From: Arenicola marina
Lineage: Eukaryota; Annelida; Polychaeta; Arenicolidae
Length of the DNA: 64,000 nucleotides
Direction of reading: 5' to 3'
Assembly: GCA_964019135.1 (NCBI GenBank)
Contig: OZ025265.1
Location: 4,532,318-4,596,317 of the forward strand
The notes below the pieces were generated by a model. It did not search any database and had not been told where the DNA came from. It saw nothing but the letters and a program-made list of their open reading frames with translations. Positions 1-12,960 of the stretch are shown here, piece after piece (within the stretch, counting starts at the first letter, position 1; every line of letters begins with the position of its first letter). Position numbers and translations under genes: made by a program.

Positions 1-3000
1 GGGAGGGAACAGGAGGCGGCTCTAGCTTGTATTCTACACGAGGAAGGGGGTGGGAGGGAACAGGGGGCGGCTCTAGCTGGTGTTCTACACGAGGAAGGGG
101 ATGGGAGGGAACAGGGGGCGGCTCTAGCTTGTATTCTACACGAGGAAGGGGGTGGGAGGGAACAGGGGGTGGCTCTAGCTTGTATTCTACACGAGGAAGG
201 GGGTGGGAGGGACCAGGGGGTGGCTCTAGCTTGTATTCTACGCGAGGAAGGGGATGGGAGGCAACAGGGGGCGGCTCTAGCTTGTATTCCACACGAGGAA
301 GGGGGTGGGAGGGAACAGGGGCGGCTCTAGCTGGTATTCTACACGAGGAAGGGGATGGGAGGGAACAGGGGGCGGCTCTAGCTTGTATTCTACACGAGGA
401 AGGGGGTGGGAGGGAAAAGGGGGCGGCTCTAGCTTGTATTCTACACGAGGAAGGGGGTGGGAGGGAACAGGGGGTGGCTCTAGCCTGTATTCTACACGAG
501 GAAGGGGTGGGAGGGAACAGGGGGCGGCTCTAGCTTGTATTCTACACGAGGAAGGGGGTGGGAGGGAACAGGGGGTGGCTCTAGCTTGTATTCTACACGA
601 GGAAGGGGGTGGGAGCGAACAGGGGGCGGCTCTAGCTTGTATTCTACACGAGGAAGGGGGTGGGAGGGAACAGGGGGCGGCTCTAGCTTGTATTCTACAC
701 GAGGAAGGGGATGGGAGGGAACAGGGGGCGGCTCTAGCTTGTATTCTACACGAGGAAGGGGGTGGGAGGGAACAGGGGGCGGCTCTAGCTTGTATTCTAC
801 ACAAGGAAGGGCGTGGGAGGGAACAGGGGGCGGCTCTAGCTTGTATTCTACGCGAGGAGGGGGTGGGAGATAACAGGGGGTAGCTCTAGCTTGTATTCTA
901 CACGAGGAAGGGGGGTGGGAGGGAACAGGGGGCGGCTCTAGCTTGTATTCTACACGAGGAAGGGGGTGGGAGGGAACAGGGGGCGGCTCTAGCTTGTATT
1001 CTACACGAGGAAGGGGGTGGGAGGGAACAGGGGGCGGCTCTAGCTTGTATTCTACACGAGGAAGGGGGTGGGAGGGAACAGGGGGTAGCTCCAGCTTGTA
1101 TTCTACACGAGGAAGGGGGTGGGAGGGAACAGGGGGCGGCTCTAGCTTGTATTCTACACGAGGAAGGGGGTGGGAGGGAAGAGGGGGTAGTTCTAGCTTG
1201 TATTCTACACGAGGAAGGGGATGGGAGGCAACAGGGGGCTGCTCTATCTTGTATTCTACACGAGGAAGGGGGTGGCAGGGAACAGGGGGTGGCTCTAGCT
1301 TGTATTCTACACGAGGAAGGGGGTGGGAGGGAACAGGGGGCGGCTCTAGCTTGTATTCTACACGAGGAAGGGGGTGGGAGGGAACAGGGGGCGGCTCTAG
1401 CTTGTATTCTACACGAGGAAGGGGGTGGGAGGGAACAGGGGGTGGCTCTAGCTTGTATTCTACACGAGGAAGGGGGTGGGAGGGAACAGGGGGCGGCTCT
1501 AGCTTGTATTCTACACGAGGAAGGGGGTGGGAGGGAACAGGGGGTGGCTCTAGCTTGTATTCTACACGAGGAAAGGGGTGGGAGGGAACAGGGGGCGGCT
1601 CTAGCTTGTATTCTACACGAGGAAGGGGGTGGGAGGGAACAGGGGGCGGCTCTAGCTTGTATTCTACACGAGGAAGGGGGTGGGAGGGAACAGGGGGCGG
1701 CTATAGCTTGTATTCTACACGAGGAAAGGGATGGGAGGGAACAGGGGGCGGCTCTAGCTGGTATTCTACACGAGGAAGGGGATGGGAGGGAACAGGGGGC
1801 GGCTCTAGCTTGTATTCTACACGAGGAAGGGGGTGGGAGGGAAAAGGGGGCGGCTCTAGCTTGTATTCTACACGAGGAAGGGGGTGGGAGGGAACAGGGG
1901 GTGGCTCTAGCCTGTATTCCACACGAGGAAGGGGGTGGGAGGGAACAGGGGGCGGCTCTAGCTGGTATTCTACACGAGGAAGGGGATGGGAGGGAACAGG
2001 GGGCGGCTCTAGCTTGTATTCTACACGAGGAAGGGGGTGGGAGGGGACAGGGGGCGGCTCTAGCTTGTATTCTACGCGAGGAGGGGGTGGGAGGGAACAG
2101 GGGGCGGCTCTAGCTTGTATTCTACACGAGGAAGGGGGTGGGAGGGAACAGGGGGCGGCTCTAGCTTGTATTCTACACGAGGAAGGGGGTGGGAGGGAAC
2201 AGGGGGCGGCTCTAGCTTGTGTTCTACACGAGGAAGGGGGTGGGAGGGAACAGGGGGCGGCTCTAGCTTGTATTCTACACGAGGAAGGGGGTGGGAGGGA
2301 AATGGGGGCGGCTCTAGCTTGTATTCTACACGAGGAAGGGGGTGGGAGGGAACAGGGGGTGGCTCTAGCCTGTATTCTACACGAGGAAGGGGGTGGGAGG
2401 GAACAGGGGGCGGATCTAGCTTGTATTCTACACGAGGAAGGGGGTGGGAGGGAACAGGGGGCGGCTCTAGCTTGTGTTCTACACGAGGAAATGGGGTGGG
2501 AGGGAACAGGGGGCGGCTCTAGCTTGTATTCTACACGAGGAAGGGGGTGGGAGGGAACAGGGGGCGGCTCTAGCTTGTATTCTACACGAGGAAGGGGGTG
2601 GGAGGGAACAGGGGGCGGCTCTAGCTTGTATTCTACACGAGGAAGGGGGTGGGAGGGAAAAGGGGGCGGCTCTAGCTTGTATTCTACACGAGGGAGGGGG
2701 TGGTAGGGAACAGGGGGTGGTTCTAGCCTGTATTCTACACGAGGAAGGGGGTGGGGGGAACAGGGGGCGGCTCTAGCTTGTATTCTACACGAGGAAGGGG
2801 TGGGAGGGAACAGGGGCGGCTCTAGCTTGTATTCTACACGAGGAAGGGGGTGGGAGGGAACAGGGGGCGGCTCTAGCTTGTATTCTACACGAGGAAGGGG
2901 GTGGGAGGGAACAGGGGGCGGCTCTAGCTTGTATTCTACACGAGGAAGGGGGTGGGAGGGAACAGGGGGCGGCTCTAGCTTGTATTCTACACGAGGAAGG

Positions 3001-6000
3001 GGGTGGGAGGGAACAGGGGGCGGCTCTAGCTTGTATTCTACACGAGGAAGGGGGTGGGAGGGAAAAGGGGGCGGCTCTAGCTTGTATTCTACACGAGGAA
3101 GGGGGTGGGAGGGAACAGGGGGTGGCTCTAGCCTGTATTCCACACGAGGAAGGGGGTGGGAGGGAACAGGGGGCCGCTCTAGCTTGTATTCTACACGAGG
3201 AAGGGGTGGGAGGGAACAGGGGCGGCTCTAGCTTGTATTCTACACGAGGAAGGGGGTGGGAGGGAACAGGGGGCGGCTCTAGCTTGTATTCTACACGAGG
3301 AAGGGGGTGGGAGGGAACAGGGGGCGGCTCTAGCTTGTATTCTACACGAGGAAGGGGGTGGGAGGGAACAAGGGGCGGCTCTAGCTTGTATGCTACACGA
3401 GGAAGGGGGTGGGAGGGAACAGGGGGCGGCTCTAGCTTGTATTCTACACGAGGAAGGGGGTGGGAGGGAACAGGGGGTAGCTCTAGCTTGTATTCTACAC
3501 GAGGAAGGGGGTGGGAGGGAACAGGGGGCGGCTCTAGCTTGTATTCTACACGAGGAAGGGGGTGGCAGGGAACAGGGGGTGGCTCTAGCTTGTATTCTAC
3601 ACGAGGAAGGGAGTGGGAGGGAACAGGGGGCGGCTCTCGCTTGTATTCTACACGAGGAAGTGGGTGGGAGGGAACAGGGGGCGGCTCTAGCTTGTATTCT
3701 ACACGAGGAAGGGGGTGGGAGGGAACAGGGGGTAGCTCTAGCTTGTATTCTACACGAGGAAGGGGGTGGGAGGGAACAGGGGGCGGCTCTAGCTTGTATT
3801 CTACACGAGGAAGGGGGTGGGAGGGAACAGGGGGCGGCTCTAGCTTGTATTCTACACGAGGAAACGGGTGGGAGGGAACAGGGGGCGGCTCTAGCTTGTA
3901 TTCTACACGAGGAAGGGGGTGGGAGGGAACAGGGGGCGGCTCTAGCTTGTATTCTACACGAGGAAGGGGGTGGGAGGGAACAGGGTGTACCTCTAGCTTG
4001 TATTCTACGCGAGGAAGGGGATGGGAGGCAACAGGGGGCGGCTCTATCTTGTATTCTACACGAGGAAGGGGGTGGCAGGGAACAGGGGGCGGCTCTAGCT
4101 TGTATTCTACACGAGGAAGGGGGTGGGAGGGAACAGGGGGCGGCTCTAGCTTGTATTCTACCCGAGGAAGTGGGTGGGAGGGAACAGGGGGCGGCTCTAG
4201 CTTGTATTCTACACGAGGAAGGGGGTGGGAGGGAACAGGGGGTGGCTCTAGCTTGTATTCTACACGAGGAAGGGGGTGGGAGGGAACAGGGGGTGGCTCT
4301 AGCCTGTATTCCACACGAGGAAGGGGGTGGGAGGGAACAGGGGGCCGCTCTAGCTTGTATTCTACACGAGGAAGGGGTGGGAGGGAACAGGGGCGGCTCT
4401 AGCTTGTATTCTACACGAGGAAGGGGGTGGGAGGGAACAGGGGGCGGCTCTAGCTTGTATTCTACACGAGGAAGGGGGTGGGAGGGAACAGGGGGCGGCT
4501 CTAGCTTGTATTCTACACGAGGAAGGGGGTGGGAGGGAACAAGGGGCGGCTCTAGCTTGTATGCTACACGAGGAAGGGGGTGGGAGGGAACAGGGGGCGG
4601 CTCTAGCTTGTATTCCACACGAGGAAGGGGGTGGGAGGGAACAGGGGGTAGCTCTAGCTTGTATTCTACACGAGGAAGGGGGTGGGAGGGAACAGGGGGC
4701 GGCTCTAGCTTGTATTCTACACGAGGAAGGGGGTGGCAGGGAACAGGGGGTGGCTCTAGCTTGTATTCTACACGAGGAAGGGAGTGGGAGGGAACAGGGG
4801 GCGGCTCTCGCTTGTATTCTACACGAGGAAGTGGGTGGGAGGAAACAGGGGGCGGCTCTAGCTTGTATTCTACACGAGGAAGGGGGTGGGAGGGAACAGG
4901 GGGTAGCTCTAGCTTGTATTCTACACGAGGAAGGGGGTGGGAGGGAACAGGGGGCGGCTCTAGCTTGTATTCTACACGAGGAAGGGGGTGGGAGGGAACA
5001 GGGGGCGGCTCTAGCTTGTATTCTACACGAGGAAACGGGTGGGAGGGAACAGGGGGCGGCTCTAGCTTGTATTCTACACGAGGAAGGGGGTGGGAGGGAA
5101 CAGGGGGCGGCTCTAGCTTGTATTCTACACGAGGAAGGGGGTGGGAGGGGACAGGGGGCGGCTCTAGCTTGTATTCTACACGAGGAAGGGGGTGGGAGGG
5201 AACAGGGGGCGGCTCTAGCTTGTATTCTACACGAGGAAGGGGGTGGGAGGGAACAGGGGGCGGCTCTAGCTTGTATTCTACACGAGGAAGGGGGTGGGAG
5301 GGAAAAGGGACCGGCTCTAGCTTGTATTCTACACGAGGAAGGGGGTGGGAGGGAACAGGGGGTGGCTCTAGCCTGTATTCTTCACGAGGAAGGGGGTGGG
5401 AGGGAACAGGGGGTGGCTCTAGCTTGTATTCTACACGAGGAAGGGGGTGGGAGGGAACAGGGGGCGGCTCTAGCTTGTATTCTACACGAGGAAGGGGGTG
5501 GGAGGGAAAAGGGGCCGGCTCTAGCTTGTATTCTACACGAGGAAGGGGGTGGGAGGGAACAGGGGGTGGCTCTAGCCTGTATTCTACACGAGGAAGGGGG
5601 TGGGAGGGAACAGGGGGCGGCTCTAGCTTGTATTCTGCACGAGGAAGGGGGTGGCAGGGAACAGGGGGTGGCTCTAGCTTGTATTCTACACGAGAAAGGG
5701 GGTGGGAGGGAACAGGGGGCGGCTCTAGCTTGTATTCTACACGAGAAAGGGGGTGGGAGGGAACAGGGGGTGGCTCTAGCTTGTATTCTACACGAGAAAG
5801 GGGGTGGGAGGGAACAGGGGGTGGCTCTAGCTTGTATTCTACACGAGAAAGGGGGTGGGAGGGAACAGGGGGCGGCTCTAGCTTGTATTCTACACGAGAA
5901 AGGGGGTGGGAGGGAACAGGGGGCGGCTCTAGCTTGTATTCTACACGAGGAAGAGGGTGGGAGGGAACAGGGGGCGGCTCTAGCTTGTATTCTACACGAG

Positions 6001-9000
6001 GAAGGGGGTGGGAGGGAACAGGGGGTGGCTCTAGCTTGTATTCTACACGAGGAAGGGGGTGGGAGGGAACAGGGGGCGGCTCTAGCTTGTATTCTACACG
6101 AGGAAGGGGGTGGGAGGGAACAGGGGGCGGCTCTAGCTTGTATTCTACACGAGGAAGGGGGTGGGAGGGAACAGGGGGCGGCTCTAGCTTGTATTCTACA
6201 CGAGGAAGTGGGTGGGAGGGAACAGGGGGTGGCTCTAGCTTGTATTCTACACGAGGAAGGGGGTGGGAGGGAACAGGGGGCGGCTCTAGCTTGTATTCTA
6301 CACGAGGAAGGGGGTGGGAGGGAACAGGGGGCGGCTCTAGCTTGTATTCTACACGAGGAAGGGGGTGGGAGGGAACAGGGGGCGGCTCTAGCTTGTATTC
6401 TACACGAGGAAGGGGGTGGGAGGGAACAGGGGGCGGCTCTAGCTTGTATTCTACACGAGGAAGGGGGTGGGAGGGAACAGGGGGCGGCTCTAGCTTGTAT
6501 TCTACACGAGGAAGGGGGTGGGAGGGAACAGGGGGCGGCTCTAGCTTGTATTCTACACGAGGAAGGGGGTGGGAGGGAAAAGGGACCGGCTCTAGCTTGT
6601 ATTCTACACGAGGAAGGGGGTGGGAGGGAACAGGGGGTGGCTCTAGCCTGTATTCTTCACGAGGAAGGGGGTGGGAGGGAACAGGGGGTGGCTCTAGCTT
6701 GTATTCTACACGAGGAAGGGGGTGGGAGGGAACAGGGGGCGGCTCTAGCTTGTATTCTACACGAGGAAGGGGGTGGGAGGGAACAGGGGGTGGCTCTAGC
6801 CTGTATTCTACACGAGGAAGGGGGTGGGAGGGAACAGGGGGTGGCTCTAGCTTGTATTCTACACGAGGAAGGGGGTGGGAGGGAACAGGGGGTGGCTCTA
6901 GCTTGTATTCTACACGAGGAAGGGGGTGGGAGGGAACAGGGGGCGGCTCTAGCCTGTATTCTACACGAGGAAGGGGGTGGGAGGGAACAGGGGGCGGCTC
7001 TAGCTTGTATTCTACACGAGGAAGGGGGTGGGAGGGGACAGGGGGCGGCTCTAGCTTGTATTCTACACGAGGAAGGGGGTGGGAGGGAACAGGGGGCGGC
7101 TCTAGCCTGTATTCTACACGAGGAAGGGGGTGGGGGGGAACAGGGGGCGGCTCTAGCTTGTATTCTACACGAGGAAGGGGGTGGGAGGGAACAGGGGGCG
7201 GCTCTAGCTTGTATTCTACACGAGGAAGGGGGTGGGAGGGAACAGGGGGCGGCTCTAGCTTGTATTCTACACGAGGAAGGGGGTGGGAGGGAACAGGGGG
7301 CGGCTCTAGCTTGTATTCTACGCGAGGAAGGGGGTGGGAGGGAACAGGGGGCGGCTCTAGCTTGTATTCTACACGAGGAAGGGGGTGGGAGGGAACAGGG
7401 GGCGGCTCTAGCTTGTATTCTACACGAGGAAGGGGGTGGGAGGGAACAGGGGGCGGCTCTAGCTTGTATTCTACACGAGGAAGGGGGTGGGAGGGAAAAG
7501 GGGGCGGCTCTAGCTTGTATTCTACACGAGGAAGGGGGTGGGAGGGAACAGGGGGTGGCTCTAGCCTGTATTCTACACGAGGAAGGGGGTGGCAGGGAAC
7601 AGGGGGTGGCTCTAGCTTGTATTCTACACGAGGAAGGGGGTGGGAGGGAACAGGGGGCGGCTCTAGCCTGTATTCTACACGAGGAAGGGGGTGGGAGGGA
7701 ACAGGGGGCGGCTCTAGCTTGTATTCTACACGAGGAAGGGGGTGGGAGGGAACAGGGGGTGGCTCTAGCCTGTATTCTACACGAGGAAGGGGGTGGGAGG
7801 GAACAGGGGGTGGCTCTAGCCTGTATTCTACACGAGGAAGGGGGTGGGAGGGAACAGGAGGTGGCTCTAGCTTGTATTCGACACGAGGAAGGGGGTGGGA
7901 GGGAACAGGGGGTGGCTCTAGCCTGTATTCTACACGAGGAAGGGGGTGGGAGGGAACAGGGGGCGGCTCTAGCTTGTATTCTACACGAGGAAGGGGGTGG
8001 GAGGGAACAGGGGGCGGCTTTAGCTTGTATTCTACACGAGGAAGGGGGTGGGAGGGAAAAGGGGGCGGCTCTAGCTTGTATTCTACACGAGGAAGGGGGT
8101 GGGAGGGAACAGGGGGTGGCTCTAGCCTGTATTCTACACGAGGAAGGGGGTGGGAAGGAACAGGGGGCGGCTCTAGCTTGTATTCTACACGAGGAAGGGG
8201 GTGGGAGGGAACAGGGGGTAGCTCTAGCTTGTATTCTACGCGAGGAAGGGGGTGGGAGGGAACAGGGGGCGGCTCTAGCTTGTATTCTACACGAGGAAGG
8301 GGGTGGGAGGGGACAGGGGGCGGCTCTAGCTTGTATTCTACACGAGGAAGCGGGTGGGAGGGAACAGGGGCGGCTCTAGCTTGTATTCTACACGAGGAAG
8401 GGGGTGGGAGGGAACAGGGGGCGGCTCTAGCTTGTATTCTACACGAGGAAGGGGGTGGGAGGGAAAAGGGGCCGGCTCTAGCTTGTATTCTACACGAGGA
8501 AGGGGGTGGGAGGGAACAGGGGGTGGCTCTAGCCTGTATTCTACACGAGGAAGGGGGTGGGAGGGAACAGGGGGCGGCTCTAGCTTGTATTCTGCACGAG
8601 GAAGGGGGTGGGAGGGAACAGGGGGCGGCTCTAGCTTGTATTCTACACGAGGAAGGGGGTGGGAGGGAACAGGGGGCGGCTTTAGCTTGTATTCTACACG
8701 AGGAAGGGGGTGGGAGGGAAAAGGGGGCGGCTCTAGCTTGTATTCTACACGAGGAAGGGGGTGGGAGGGAACAGGGGGTGGCTCTAGCCTGTATTCTACA
8801 CGAGGAAGGGGGTGGGAGGGAACAGGGGGCGGCTCTAGCTTGTATTCTACACGAGGAAGGGGTGGGAGGGAACAGGGGCGGCTCTAGCTTGTATTCTACA
8901 CGAGGAAGGGGGTGGGAGGGAACAGGGGGCGGCTCTAGCTTGTATTCGACACGAGGAAGGGGGTGGGAGGGAACAGGGGGGGGCTCTAGCTTGTATTCTA

Positions 9001-10905
9001 CACGAGGAAGGGGGTGGGAGGGAACAGGGGGCGGCTCTTGCTTGTATTATACACGAGGAAGGGGGTGGGATGGAACAGGGGGCGGCTCTAGCTTGTATTC
9101 TACACGAGGAAGGGGGTGGGAGGGAACAGGGGGCGGCTCTAGCTTGTATTCTACACGAGGAAGAGGGTGGGAGGGAACAGGGGGCGGCTCTAGCTTGTAT
9201 TCTACACGAGGAAGGGGGTGGGAGGGAACAGGGGGCGGCTCTAGCTTGTATTCTACACGAGGAAGGGGGTGGGAGGGAACAGGGGGCGGCTCTAGCTTGT
9301 ATTCTACACGAGGAAGGGGGTGGGAGGGAACAGGGGGCGGCTCTAGCTTGTATTCTACACGAGGAAGGGGGTGGGAGGGAACAGGGGGCGGCTCTAGCTT
9401 GTATTCTACATGAGGAAGGGGGTGGGAGGGAACAGGGGGTAGCTCTAGCTTGTATTCTGCACGAGGAAGGGGATGGGAGGCAACAGGGGGCGGCTCTAGC
9501 TTGTATTCTACACGAGGAAGGGGTGGGAGGGAACAGGGGGTGGCTCTAGCTTGTATTCTACACGAGGAAGGGGGTGAGAGGGAACAGGGGGCTGCTCTAT
9601 CTTGTATTCTACACGAGGAACGGGGTGGCAGGGAACAGGGGGTGGCTCTAACTTGTATTCTACACGAGGAAGGGGGTGGCAGGGAACAGGGGGTAGCTCT
9701 AGCTTGTATTCTACACGAGGAAGGGAGTGGGAGGGAACAGGGGGTAGCTCTAGCTTGTATTCTACACGAGGAAGGGGATGGGAGGGACCAGGGGGCGGCT
9801 CTAGCTTGTATTCTACACGAGGAAGGGGTTGGGAGGGAACAGGGGGCGGCTCTAGCTTGTATTCTACGCGAGGAAGGGGGTGGGAGGGAACAGGGGGTGG
9901 CTCTAGCTTGTATTCTACACGAGGAAGGGGGTGGGAGGGAACAGGGGGCGGCTCTAGCTTGTATTCTACACGAGGATAGGGGGGAGGGGAACAGGGGGCG
10001 GCCCTAGCTTGTATTCTACACGAGGAAGGGGGTGGGAGGGAACAGGGGGCGGCTCTAGCTTGTATTCTACACGAGGAAGGGGGTGGGAGGGAACAGGGGG
10101 CGGCTCTAGCTTGTATTCTACACGAGGAAGGGGGTGGGAGGGAACAGGGGGCGGCTCTGGCTTGTATTCTACACGAGGAAGGGGTTGGGAGGGAACAGGG
10201 GGCGGCTCTAGCTTGTATTCTACACGAGGAAGGGGGTGGGAGGGAACAGGGGGCGGCTCTAGCTTGTATTCTACACGAGGAAGGGGGTGGGAGGGAACAG
10301 GGGGCGGCTCTAGCTTGTATTCTACACGAGGAAGGGGGTGGGAGGGAAGAGGGGGTGGCTCTAGCTTGTATTCTACACGAGGAAGGGGGTGGGAGGGAAC
10401 AGGGGGTGGCTCTAGCTTGTATTCTACACGAGGAAGGGGGTGGGAGGGAACAGGGGGCGGCTCTAGCTTGTATTCTACACGAGGAAAAGGGTGGGAGGGA
10501 ACAGGGGGTGGCTCTAGCTTGTATTCTACACGAGGAAGGGGGTGGGAGGGAACAGGGGGGCGGCTCTAGCTTGTATTCTACACGAGGAAGGGGGTGGGAG
10601 GGAACAGGGGGCGGCTCTAGCTTGTATTCTACACGAGGAAGGGGGTGGAAGGGAACATGGGTCGAGTATAGCTTGTATCCTACACGAGGAAGGGGGTGGG
10701 AGGGAACAAGGGGCGAGTATAGCTTGTATTCTACACGAGGAAGGGGTGGGAAGGAACAGGGGGCGAGTATAGCTTGTATTCTACACGAGGAAGGTGGTGG
10801 GAGGGAACAGGGGGCGAGTATAGCTTGTATTCTACGCGAGGAAGGGGGTGGAAGGGGAGACGAGACTGGTCTAGTTGGTATCCAACGCGAGGTGCTGGAG
10901 TCAAG
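1..10905 (+). repeat. 51-bp tandem array, about 214 copies, open at left edge
   Basis: The unit carries GGCTCTAGCTTGTATTC followed by an ACACGAGGAA stretch and then GGGGGTGGGAGGGAACAGGG. The period is 51 bp, and occasional 49-50 bp units arise from lost G residues in the G runs. Each consensus unit contains one strict G-quadruplex pattern on the + strand (four runs of three or more G with loops of 1, 1 and 4). Common variants are GGC/GGT before GGCTCT, AACAGG/AAAAGG, and TGTATT/TGTGTT. Because 51 is divisible by three, two + frames and two - frames stay open for long stretches, giving an apparent 2,007-codon frame at 3,390-9,413. Frame-changing length variants scattered through the array and the absence of any splice or start context argue against a protein. 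The array enters the window in mid-array, so its true length is unknown. Confidence 0.97.
10645..10905 (+). repeat. Diverged edge units of the 51-bp array
   Basis: The last four or five units replace the GGCGGCTCTAGC start with GGGCGAGTATAGC. The final one, at about 10,857-10,905, is strongly degenerate (GGTCTAGTTGGTATCCAACG). This is the usual picture at a satellite border, where homogenisation fails and older variants persist. Confidence 0.8.
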
Positions 10906-11750
10906 GATGAGAGGAAGTGGAGTGGAGGTGGCATCGCACATCAATAGGGACGTGAACAATAGCGGGTCATAATGTCCTGGATTAATGTCCCGTCAGTACC
11001 ACTCACATCGCTGCACTAATTAGGCTGTACTTCCTGGCTGTCATGCTTTTACCGCAAGTATGATTTCGACCTAGCAAATAAGCCACGGCTTTTTTTTTAC
11101 GTTCATCCAGAGAACAACGGATAATTTTTTCGCCAATGTAGGGGGTGGGCAACCATAAAAGCATAAGACGCGATTTCGCTTCATTTAATTTGGTATTTAG
11201 CGCGAGTCCATGGGTTGGTTTTGACACCTTTCATATCAAACAAAACCAACACGTGGAGTACATGCGACGTTCCGAGAGCCCCTCACACCGCCCACATCAT
11301 TCCCAATGACCGCTATATCCGCTTGTCTGACTTGGTGTCGCTAATCGCCCCGCGGTCGATGTTATAACATATGTATAGCGGCTCAGCGGCTGGATCAGGT
11401 GCAGACGAGATGAAGGTGCAGGATGGAACCGGTGCCGGGGCGGCTTGGCGATGACCTTGGGTGGTGGAACGTATTACCGCCACCGGTGTCAACTCCTCGG
11501 GAAGCCCTCGGGAAGCCCACAAGGAATCTGGTCCACGGCGAGGGGTGGATACGAGGTTAGCGATATGAGAGGTTATATGTGGGCACGCGGGGCGCAGCTG
11601 CCGTATGAGTGTGCCGGGTGAACACTTTGATGGCCTCTTGTTGGGCCGATGGTTATAAGACGATTTATCATAGTGGAATAGCTTTCGTCGCCAATGACTG
11701 GAAGAGAACAGGTAAGAATGTCTAATGGAATATGAAGATAGGAATAGAGA
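10906..11750. other. Unique-looking spacer, no gene seen
   Basis: There is no tandem structure and no coding pattern I can support. Open frames here are all under 80 codons. A T-rich run at 11,091-11,100 and moderate GC are the only visible features. It may hold old unrecognised repeats. Confidence 0.5.
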
Positions 11751-11751
11751 G

Positions 11752-11895
11752 GGAATGGTGGTGATGGGGAGATGTAGACAGAGTGAGAGGGTGCTAAGAA
11801 TGGTGGTGATGGGGAGATGTAGACAGAGTGAGAGGGTGCTAAGAATGGTGGTGATGGGGAGATGTAGACAGAGTGAGAGGGTGCTAAGAATGGTG
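11752..11895 (+). repeat. Three-copy 45-bp tandem repeat
   Basis: Three near-identical 45-bp units contain GTGGTGATGGGGAGATGTAG and then ACAGAGTGAGAGGGTGCTAA. The short array directly precedes the GA-rich block. The unit keeps a small + frame open only because 45 is divisible by three. Confidence 0.93.
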
Positions 11896-11914
11896 GGGAT
11901 TCTATTTCAAACGA

Positions 11915-12845
11915 CGAGGGAGTGAGAGAGGGGAGAGGGCGAGAGAGGGAGAGGGGGAGAGGGCGAGAGAGGGAGAGGGAGGGAGAGGGAGAGGGGGAGA
12001 GGGAGGGAGAGGGAGAGGGGGAGAGGGCGAGAGAGAGAGAGGGGGAGAGGGCGAGAGAGGGCGAGAGAGGGAGAGGGGGAGAGGGCGAGAGAGGGAGAGG
12101 GAGGGAGAGGGAGAGGGGGAGAGGGAGGGAGAGGGAGAGGGGGAGAGGGCGAGAGAGAGAGAGAGGGAGAGGGGGAGAGGGAGGGAGAGGGAGAGGGGGA
12201 GAGGGCGAGAGAGAGAGGGGGGGAGAGGGCGAGAGAGGGAGAGGGGGAGAGGGCGAGAGAGGGAGAGGGGGAGAGGGCGAGAGAGGGAGAGGGAGGGAGA
12301 GGGAGAGGGGGAGAGGGAGGGAGAGGGAGAGGGGGAGAGGGAGGGAGAGGGAGAGGGGGAGAGGGAGGGAGAGGGAGAGGGGGAGAGGGAGGGAGAGGGA
12401 GAGGGGGAGAGGGCGAGAGAGGGAGAGGGGGAGAGGGGGAGAGGGCGAGAGAGGGAGAGGGAGGGAGAGGGAGAGGGGGAGAGGGCGAGAGAGGGAGAGG
12501 GGGAGAGGGCGAGAGAGGGAGAGGGAGGGAGAGGGAGAGGGGGAGAGGGCGAGAGAGGGAGAGGGGGAGAGGGCGAGAGAGGGAGAGGGAGGGAGAGGGA
12601 GAGGGGGAGAGGGAGGGAGAGGGAGAGGGGGAGAGGGCGAGAGAGGGAGAGGGGGAGAGGGCGAGAGAGGGAGAGGGAGGGAGAGGGAGAGGGGGAGAGG
12701 GCGAGAGAGGGAGAGGGGGAGAGGGCGAGAGAGGGAGAGGGAGGGAGAGGGAGAGGGGGAGAGGGAGGGAGAGGGAGAGGGGGAGAGGGCGAGAGAGGGA
12801 GAGAGGGAGGGAGAGAGAAAGGGAGAGGGAGAGGGAGAGGGTGAC
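11915..12845 (+). repeat. Polypurine (GA/G) tract of about 0.9 kb
   Basis: For about 900 bases the + strand is made of G and A, interrupted only by isolated C in GGGCGAG motifs; no T is visible from 11,941 to 12,840. The building blocks are GAGAGGGAGAGGG, GGGAGGGAGA and GGGCGAGA in irregular alternation. The strand asymmetry and mirror-like purine blocks suit intramolecular triplex formation, and parts such as GGGGGAGAGGGAGGGAGA followed by GGG match a G-quadruplex pattern. Long Ser/Pro/Leu frames on the - strand and Gly/Arg/Glu frames on the + strand are compositional artefacts. Confidence 0.95.
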
Positions 12846-12892
12846 AAGAGGACAGTCAGGGAGTGTCATATCTGTCAACTTATTGTGCAACA

Positions 12893-12960
12893 CAGGGGCG
12901 GATCCAGGAATTAAAAAAAAGGGGGCGGGGGGGGGGGGGTCCAAACCTGCGATTGTTTGA
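12893..12960 (+). mobile_element. DNA-transposon-like terminal motif (CAGGGGCGGATCCAGG)
   Basis: CAGGGGCGGATCCAGGAATT is followed by an A run and a long G run. The CAGGG start resembles hAT-type termini, and a reverse-oriented relative of this motif lies at 51,680-51,724. No partner end in inverted orientation is seen nearby, so this is a solo end or a fragment. The family assignment is tentative. Confidence 0.4.

Noticed and set aside
3390-9413. A 2,007-codon Gly/Ser/Arg/Trp-rich open frame that could pass for a structural repeat protein
   Set aside because: It is the 51-bp satellite read in frame. The same DNA is open in other frames and on the other strand. Length variants switch frame along the array, and there is no start context, signal peptide or splice signal.
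11573-12944. Ser/Pro/Leu-rich frames of 345-424 codons on the - strand
   Set aside because: This is the pyrimidine strand of the GA-rich block, where stop codons cannot arise because A is almost absent.
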